Shown: positions 58,988-64,000 of the stretch, piece after piece
How the letters are laid out: every line of letters begins with the position of its first letter
Position numbering within the stretch: position 1 is the stretch's first letter
DNA from: Taibaiella koreensis
GTDB taxonomy: Bacteria; Bacteroidota; Bacteroidia; Chitinophagales; Chitinophagaceae
Length of the DNA stretch: 64,000 bases
NCBI RefSeq assembly: GCF_003545715.1
Contig: NZ_QVNU01000003.1
Coordinates: 744,001 to 808,000 of the forward strand
Direction of reading: 5' to 3'
Program-made: the position numbers and the translations under genes
The notes under the pieces: generated by a model
What the model was told of the DNA's origin: nothing
The model's database searches: none
The model's input: only the letters and a program-made list of their open reading frames with translations

Positions 58988-60919
58988 CTATACCTTTCCG
59001 GAAGGCAGATAGGGAATATCCATGATCACCAGGATACCTTTGCCCTTCCCTTCCGTCGTTTTGTCGATAATGCGGAGATCGGCTTTTTTACCGGTATTCT
59101 TGCTAAGCAGCTCCAGTCGCTCCCTGGTAATATATGTGGAAAGAGACTGCTTGCCCGAACTGGCCGTTTTGGGTTGCATGCCGTTGCCATTGTCTTCGAT
59201 GGTGCAGCGCAATGTGCCATCGATGCGATCAATGGTAACATCGATGTGCCCTTTGTCAGACAGGTTTTGAATGCCATGCTGTATCGCATTTTCCACAAAG
59301 GGCTGGATCAGCATAGGCGGGATAAGGATATCGTCCTCGTCATAGCCTTCATAAAGGCCGATGTGATAGTCGAATAGGTTTTCGAAACGCATGTATTGCA
59401 GGCTCAGGTAGTTTTTTAGGCCATCTACTTCTTTTTGCAGCGACACAAAGGATTCTCTTGAGTTTTCAAGGCTTACGCGTAGCAGACGGGCAAACTGATT
59501 GAGGTACCGGATCGACTTGTCTTTTTCATCATTGCGTATAAAGCCCTGCAGGGAAGACAGTGTATTAAAGATGAAATGCGGGTCCATCTGGCTGCGCAGC
59601 AGGCGTTGCTCCAGCTCCATGCTCTCATTGGCGGCCTGCAATTTTCGCTGCCGGATAAAGGCATAGGCAAGCAGTACAGATACGATGAGGGAAAATCCGA
59701 AAGCAAAGATCAGGATCCGTTGCTGTTTGAGAATGGTGGCCTGCGATTCATTTTTAAGTGTCAGCTCCTGTGCGCGGTGCTGTTGCTGTTTCAGGGAATA
59801 GTTGAGATCGAGCGCAGCCAGCTCTTCCCGCTTCTGCATCGCCGATAATTGTTCGCTGGAATTAAAGGTCATGATCAGGTAGGTAAAAGCCGAATCGTAG
59901 TCCTGCAGCGCACGGTGTATTTTGGCCAGCTCTTCATACGTACGGAATTTGGCTTCTTCATCGTTCTTTTGCTCTGCGATCGCCTGTGCTTCCCGGGCAT
60001 ATTTTAGCGCGCCGGCATAGTCCCTTTCGTCGAAGCGGGAATAGGACATGTTGAGGTATTCCTGCGGCAGGTCGGCCGTCTGGAGTTTCTTCTTCAGCTC
60101 AAAAGCCTGGTTCTGTAAGGCATATCCTTTTTCCCGGTTGCCCATGCGGATGTACAGCACGCCCTGGGCTGCTATGCTTATGGCCATCATCTGCTGGTCG
60201 CCGGCTTTTTTTGCCAGGGCATAAGCACTGTCCTCATAAAGTAAGGCTTTCCTGAAATCCTTTTGTGCGCCGGCAATGCGCGACTGTTGCGACATAAACT
60301 GCCCACGGACGCTATAGTCGCCTGTATCGGCAAAGGTCTGTTGGGAAATCTCGAGGAACTGTTCGGCCCGGTTGGGATCGTCGGCGCGGAACGATACTTC
60401 AGCAGCCAGGTTATAGGTCCACCAGCGGTAACGGGACTGATACCCCGGCCTTTCGTTAAGCTGCATAATAGGGACCAGCAAGGCAAAAGTGCCTGCACCT
60501 ACGCTGCTGTCCATCTGTAGCCGTACGAGCGCCGATTGCTTCAGGGTGATCAGGTCGTAGTCCCGTGCCGTATCCACGCGGGCATAATGCAGCATGCGGT
60601 TGAACAGCTGTGCGGCGGCCGCTTTCTTCCCTTTTTTATAAGCCTTGTACCCTTGCAGGAATTGCCGGTAGCCGATGATACGGTAGTCGTCCCGGAACCG
60701 GGCGGGCATCGTGCTGTCGAGCCGGTCGAGGAAGGCAGCGCTGTTATGGGAAAGGGCCGAATCTACATAAGCACGGTACAATTGCTCTTCCTCCGACACG
60801 GAAAGATCGGGAAGCTTATGAGTATCGTCTTTTTCCCCCGTGCAGGCTGGTAACAGGAATAAGCTGAAAAGCAGTAAAATCCCGGAAGCGCAATAGGATG
60901 GGAAAGGTTTTTTCTTCAT
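58988..60919 (-). CDS. Sensor histidine kinase, LytS/YehU type, with TPR sensor
   Basis: A 643-residue kinase. The N-terminus has a lipobox-like end (FLLPAC, C26), then TPR-like helical repeats (about 40-370) that should face the periplasm, one membrane helix (401-423) and a cytosolic His_kinase domain: QMDPHFIFNTL with H448, and the ATPase N-box PPMLIQPFVENAIQHG, then EDNGNGM. This architecture is typical of Bacteroidota LytTR systems. It starts 12 bases after the response regulator gene. Confidence 0.92.
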   Translation of the reverse strand: MKKKPFPSYCASGILLLFSLFLLPACTGEKDDTHKLPDLSVSEEEQLYRAYVDSALSHNSAAFLDRLDSTMPARFRDDYRIIGYRQFLQGYKAYKKGKKAAAAQLFNRMLHYARVDTARDYDLITLKQSALVRLQMDSSVGAGTFALLVPIMQLNERPGYQSRYRWWTYNLAAEVSFRADDPNRAEQFLEISQQTFADTGDYSVRGQFMSQQSRIAGAQKDFRKALLYEDSAYALAKKAGDQQMMAISIAAQGVLYIRMGNREKGYALQNQAFELKKKLQTADLPQEYLNMSYSRFDERDYAGALKYAREAQAIAEQKNDEEAKFRTYEELAKIHRALQDYDSAFTYLIMTFNSSEQLSAMQKREELAALDLNYSLKQQQHRAQELTLKNESQATILKQQRILIFAFGFSLIVSVLLAYAFIRQRKLQAANESMELEQRLLRSQMDPHFIFNTLSSLQGFIRNDEKDKSIRYLNQFARLLRVSLENSRESFVSLQKEVDGLKNYLSLQYMRFENLFDYHIGLYEGYDEDDILIPPMLIQPFVENAIQHGIQNLSDKGHIDVTIDRIDGTLRCTIEDNGNGMQPKTASSGKQSLSTYITRERLELLSKNTGKKADLRIIDKTTEGKGKGILVIMDIPYLPSGKV

Positions 60920-60931
60920 GACAGCGTAAAT

Positions 60932-61681
60932 TTAGCTACCAGTCAGGAAAGAAATAACATGCTCTTTCTTCCGGGTGGAAACCGGTATCTCCTGGCCGCC
61001 CTTCAGGATCAGGTAGCCTTCTTTATGAAAACGGTCGATGAAGCTGACATTGACAAGGTAAGATTGATGCGGACGCAGGAACAGCTGCCGCGGCAACAGT
61101 TCGTCGTACTCCTTGATCGACTTGCTGACGACGATCTTACGTTTGTCGATCAGGTGGAAATGGGTATAGCCGCCATCATTCTGACAATAAACGATCTCAT
61201 CAAAGGCGACTACCTGCAGAAAATACTGGGAACGCAAAACGATGCGGCTTCGGTTAGCCATGTTCTCGCTATTGCCCAGGTGTGCGCGCGCCACTTCGAG
61301 GCTTTCCTTTACGTCACGGGCTTCCTGCCGGCTGGCTTTCACCTTTTCCAGCGCTTCTTTAAGCTCGGGCTCATCAATTGGCTTGAGCAGGTAGTCCAGG
61401 GCGCCGTACTTGATGGCTTTGATCGCGTATTCGTTGAAGGCCGTAATGAATACCGTATGAAAGCTGATCTTTTCAAGCGACTGCAACAGGTCGAAGCCGG
61501 TGCCATCGCTCAGTTGGATATCCAGGAGCAGCAGGTCGGGCTGGGTTGCATTGATCAGTATTTTGGCCTCGACTACCGAGCCGCAGGTCCCCACCACGAT
61601 GAAGTCCGTGTATGGTTTCAGCAACGATTCCAGGTCTTTCCTGATGATCGGCTCGTCGTCTACAATCAATACACGCAGCAT
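60932..61681 (-). CDS. LytTR-family response regulator
   Basis: A 249-residue regulator with an N-terminal receiver domain (LIVDDEPIIRKDLESLLKPY; phospho-acceptor D54 in LLLLDIQLSDG; T/K residues in VFITAFNEYAIKAIKYGALD, YLLKPIDEPEL) and a C-terminal LytTR DNA-binding domain (about 145-249: IVLRSQYFLQVVAFDEIVYC, FLRPHQSYLVNVSFIDRFHK). It is the first gene of the two-component operon, with a TATATTTG box about 22 bases upstream. Confidence 0.95.
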   Translation of the reverse strand: MLRVLIVDDEPIIRKDLESLLKPYTDFIVVGTCGSVVEAKILINATQPDLLLLDIQLSDGTGFDLLQSLEKISFHTVFITAFNEYAIKAIKYGALDYLLKPIDEPELKEALEKVKASRQEARDVKESLEVARAHLGNSENMANRSRIVLRSQYFLQVVAFDEIVYCQNDGGYTHFHLIDKRKIVVSKSIKEYDELLPRQLFLRPHQSYLVNVSFIDRFHKEGYLILKGGQEIPVSTRKKEHVISFLTGS

Positions 61682-61702
61682 ATATTCCCTGGTTTAAAAG
61701 AA

Positions 61703-61710
61703 CAAATATA
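61703..61710 (-). promoter_or_regulatory. -7 box for the LytTR two-component operon
   Basis: CAAATATA on plus is TATATTTG on minus; leader about 17 bases. Confidence 0.5.
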
Positions 61711-61902
61711 GAAGCAAAGCCCCATGCTTTATTTCCGTTGGGAATTATTTCACTTTTTCTAAACGATTTACAAGCCTGATATACAAGCGGATTGCACTCC
61801 TTCTTTCGCGGATTTACATTTTGCACCGGCAAATTTGTATGTTGGGTAAAATATTGGTGCCGGTATCCTATTCTCCCAACCCTTTTATCTAAAAAAGTAA
61901 AC

Positions 61903-62526
61903 ATGAAAGCAACAGGTCAATATGCGCCGGTCATTTTGCTGCTCTGCCTTGGGCTGGCGCTTGGTGCGTGCCGTAGCGACAAGGGCGTCGACCTTTCCGA
62001 CAAAAGGCAGCTGGCTACACTGCCGGCGAAGATCGGTAAGTACATCGGTCCTGGTATCCTGGTCGCAGATATTCAATTCCTGCCTGCTGACGCCCGGTAT
62101 TATTCCAATATAGCGGGATCGGTGCAGCTTACTTATGTGGATCCGGCCAGCCCGGAACATTTTAAACGAATGAGGATCGATCTGAACAGTGGTTCTGCGT
62201 CGGAAGAAGCAGCGTCATTCCGGAATAACCTGGAGCAGCGGGCAGCACTTGAACGCGCGGCCCCGATCAGCGGTCTGGATTATAGCGTGATCGGGGCGTA
62301 CTTCGCTTACGTGGCCCGGCAGGCGGCCGCATTACATAAGAGCCCTGCCGGCATGAGGAGCTATTCCATACAAATGGCCAGGGATCCCCGGCAGATCATC
62401 CATACTTTAGCCCTGATCGTAAAGTCAGGCGACCAGGCGGCAGCTTCGCCGGGAAGGGAGCGATATGGTGAATTAGTCTTTACCGGCAAGGCGGGGGATA
62501 CTACGAGGGCGGTACCCGGACACTAG
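61903..62526 (+). CDS. Lipoprotein of unknown function
   Basis: A 207-residue protein from the ATG at 61903; a longer frame from 61792 lacks a plausible start. The signal ends LALGAC, so C22 should be lipidated. The rest is soluble (ILVADIQFLPADARYYSNIA, GSVQLTYVDPASPEHFKRMR, AYFAYVARQAAALHKSPAGM) and ends in a low-complexity tail. I do not recognise the family. It is divergent from the LytTR operon. The 260 bases downstream show no gene. Confidence 0.68.
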   Translation: MKATGQYAPVILLLCLGLALGACRSDKGVDLSDKRQLATLPAKIGKYIGPGILVADIQFLPADARYYSNIAGSVQLTYVDPASPEHFKRMRIDLNSGSASEEAASFRNNLEQRAALERAAPISGLDYSVIGAYFAYVARQAAALHKSPAGMRSYSIQMARDPRQIIHTLALIVKSGDQAAASPGRERYGELVFTGKAGDTTRAVPGH

Positions 62527-62784
62527 ATCACATGGCTTCATTGTGTCGGCGGATTTTGAAAAAGGAATAGCGCTTAGGGGCCGGCGCCTTGCGGATCTGC
62601 ATTTCCCTTTCGCAAAGGAACGATGCCGGCTTATGTTTGTCGTGGTTATGGACTGGTTATCCATCCCGGCCCCAGGGCCGCAGGGTGATTTTATCAGGGG
62701 TTCTGCCTCCCGCTGTTCAGCGAGGTCCTGGCGGAGCGGTTATTGTCCGTGATAGAATCATGAAAGTTGATCAACCATGCAAAA

Positions 62785-62817
62785 CAAAAAAGAGCCAGGC
62801 TTTTCGCCTGGCTTCTT
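62785..62817 (-). terminator. Terminator after apaG
   Basis: GCCAGGC (62794-62800) pairs with GCCTGGC (62806-62812); on the minus strand it is followed by CTCTTTTTTG. Confidence 0.85.
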
Positions 62818-62825
62818 CTATCTGC

Positions 62826-63212
62826 TTAGTTCATTTTAAAGGGAGCGACCAGCTCAAACTCGGGGATCGCTACCGTAAAAAGCTTTTTGTTGTACAGGTT
62901 CTCCATCTGGTAGCTGCCATACATCTTGCCCATATCGCTGCGCAGGCTGGAAGCCGACACATATTGGTACGATGCTCCGGGCTCCAGAATGGGCTGCGTG
63001 CCCACCACGCCTTCTCCTTCTACCTGCCTGTGATTGCCGTTGGAATCCAGTATATGCCAGTGACGTCGCAACAGCTTTACCGGAACGGACGAGAAGTTCT
63101 CAATGGTGATCCTGTAAGCAAACAGGTAATCGGAATTGAAAGGGTTGCTTTGCTCCGGCTGATAAAACGTCTCTACTGTTATACTCACCCCTTCTGTTAC
63201 TTGCTGTATCAT
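62826..63212 (-). CDS. apaG: ApaG protein
   Basis: A 128-residue ApaG: VTEGVSITVETFYQPEQSNP (5-24), YLFAYRITIENFSSVPVKLL (30-49), RRHWHILDSNGNHRQVEGEG (50-69) and VVGTQPILEPGASYQYVSAS. It is an immunoglobulin-like all-beta fold found alone in bacteria and in F-box proteins; the bacterial role is linked genetically to Co/Mg homeostasis but is not settled. It has its own terminator. Confidence 0.95.
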   Translation of the reverse strand: MIQQVTEGVSITVETFYQPEQSNPFNSDYLFAYRITIENFSSVPVKLLRRHWHILDSNGNHRQVEGEGVVGTQPILEPGASYQYVSASSLRSDMGKMYGSYQMENLYNKKLFTVAIPEFELVAPFKMN

Positions 63213-63307
63213 ATCTATAAACCTTTGCGGGCTTCATTTTGTATACGCTATGTAAAAGTATCGAATTTCCGGTATCAGCGCTGCGCTATTTATGCACTTT
63301 TTGTGTG

Positions 63308-63754
63308 TCAGCGCTCCTGCAATACCCCTGAGACCAGATCCGCCTCATAGCCCTTTTGTAATAAATAACGAAGTACTTTCTGTTTTCGTATCCAGGGCAT
63401 TTTTTCGCTTTTCAGCTCCTGCCACTTCTTATCGGCCAACTGCTGCAGGGTGTGGTAGTAATCGCCGGGATCAATTTCCTGCAATCCCTTCCGGATACAA
63501 TACGCCGACACCTGTTTTTGTTTAAGGGCCTGTTCGATCTTACGCCGGCCCCACTGCCTTACCCTGAATTTTCCACCACTATAAGACCGTGCAAACCGTT
63601 CTTCGTTTAAAAAATCGTCGGCGATCAGCGCGGCCATGGCTTCCTCCAACGTTGCGCCGCGGAACCCCAGTTCCAGCAATTTGTGCCGTACTTCGCTGTG
63701 GCAACGTTCCTGGTAGGCGCAATAGTGGCGAATAGCGCTCAGGTCAAGGTTCAT
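63308..63754 (-). CDS. recX: RecX-family regulatory protein
   Basis: A 148-residue RecX: YCAYQERCHSEVRHKLLELG (11-30), ALIADDFLNEERFARSYSGG (42-61), KFRVRQWGRRKIEQALKQKQ (62-81) and LQEIDPGDYYHTLQQLADKK, then KVLRYLLQKGYEADLVSGVL. RecX proteins bind RecA filaments and usually inhibit RecA. recA is not in the window. It lies between apaG and the DUF4293 gene on the same strand, with larger gaps. Confidence 0.92.
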   Translation of the reverse strand: MNLDLSAIRHYCAYQERCHSEVRHKLLELGFRGATLEEAMAALIADDFLNEERFARSYSGGKFRVRQWGRRKIEQALKQKQVSAYCIRKGLQEIDPGDYYHTLQQLADKKWQELKSEKMPWIRKQKVLRYLLQKGYEADLVSGVLQER

Positions 63755-63802
63755 AGAAGAATAAAATGTCGTTTGGTTTAAAGATAAGATTAAAAAGGAA
63801 GA

Positions 63803-63818
63803 GCAGCGCCGGCGCTGC
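63803..63818. other. 16-base perfect palindrome after the DUF4293 gene
   Basis: GCAGCGCCGGCGCTGC lies between the DUF4293 stop and the recX start (minus strand); GAGCAG and CTGCTC flank it. It may be part of a weak terminator. Confidence 0.4.
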
Positions 63819-63871
63819 GGCCCTGCACTGCTCTATAGCTTTATTGCGATTATCAATGCCCACCGTCAGGC

Positions 63872-64000
63872 TTAGCGCAGGCGATCCAACGATTTGACCA
63901 GCTTTTCATCCTTCCTGATACCCGCCCTGGCCATGAACAGAAGCAGCAGGGTTACGAGGGGCAGGAAAGTGCCTACCCAGTAGTGTCCCGGCAAAGCGGC
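63872..64000 (-). CDS. DUF4293 membrane protein (5' end outside the window)
   Basis: The last 42 codons of a leftward gene are visible. They encode a membrane helix (FLPLVTLLLLFMA) and the tail GIRKDEKLVKSLDRLR, the typical end of Bacteroidota DUF4293 proteins, small polytopic membrane proteins of unknown role. The start is beyond the right edge. Confidence 0.75.
   Translation of the reverse strand, partial: AALPGHYWVGTFLPLVTLLLLFMARAGIRKDEKLVKSLDRLR

Noticed and set aside
62543-62752. 69-residue frame after the 61903 lipoprotein gene
   Set aside because: No start signal, overlapping open frames on both strands and Arg/Pro/Ser-rich composition indicate non-coding sequence.

Overview
This 64 kb window comes from a Bacteroidota chromosome, most likely order Chitinophagales (Chitinophagaceae-like). 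The evidence is five secreted proteins with type IX secretion (T9SS) C-terminal sorting domains, promoters of the Bacteroidota TTTG-N20-TAnnTTTG type, a SecD-SecF fusion, DUF3467 and DUF4293 proteins, and MqnD of the futalosine menaquinone route. GC looks close to 50%. I see no phage, transposase, tRNA or rRNA gene. Most of the window is core chromosome.

Layout. 0-9 kb: tsaB (cut at the left edge), a thioesterase, a PH-domain membrane protein, guaA with a DUF3467 gene, a large T9SS cargo, AMP nucleosidase, mqnD and cmk. 9-16.5 kb: a TolB-like propeller, an L,D-transpeptidase, serA, dapF, an EVE-domain protein and a choice-of-anchor-L T9SS type B protein. 16.5-24.5 kb: a leftward run of paaB, paaC, a membrane protein and a polysaccharide deacetylase; then a DUF922 protein, lepA, a GNAT-MarR pair and paaY. 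24.5-33 kb: T9SS cargo, an ABC-F protein, small unknowns, a GG-leader RiPP precursor, an aldo/keto reductase and an SGNH-type T9SS protein. 33-37.8 kb: an accessory stretch with a zinc-knuckle lipoprotein, an orphan HsdR-like nuclease and a translationally coupled bPH/TPR/TerB-like operon with related palindromic repeats on both sides. 38-52.5 kb: secDF, an RlpA-like protein, an M14 carboxypeptidase, L31 type B, a SprT-like protein, a beta-lactamase-fold hydrolase, rpsF-rpsR-rplI with a probable S6:S18 leader, a beta-CASP nuclease and pckA. 52.5-64 kb: an ECF sigma/membrane partner/outer-membrane operon, a nitrilase-family amidase, a second GG-leader RiPP precursor, comEC, a LytTR response regulator with its histidine kinase, apaG, recX and a DUF4293 gene cut at the right edge.

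The most interesting signals are: (1) two orphan lanthipeptide-like precursors, 26.6 kb apart, whose leaders align without a gap over 23 residues although no modification enzyme is nearby; (2) a nested inverted-repeat element of about 130 bp present twice, one copy in the upstream region of a precursor gene; (3) a palindrome family (TTTTGCTCCTACGGAGCAAT) that forms an array, brackets the bPH/TerB operon and recurs at 55.6 kb; (4) three genes with TAnnTTTG exactly four bases before ATG, which predicts leaderless mRNAs; (5) a split phenylacetate pathway (paaBC and paaY without paaA). All functional statements rest on reading motifs by eye; no database search was run.
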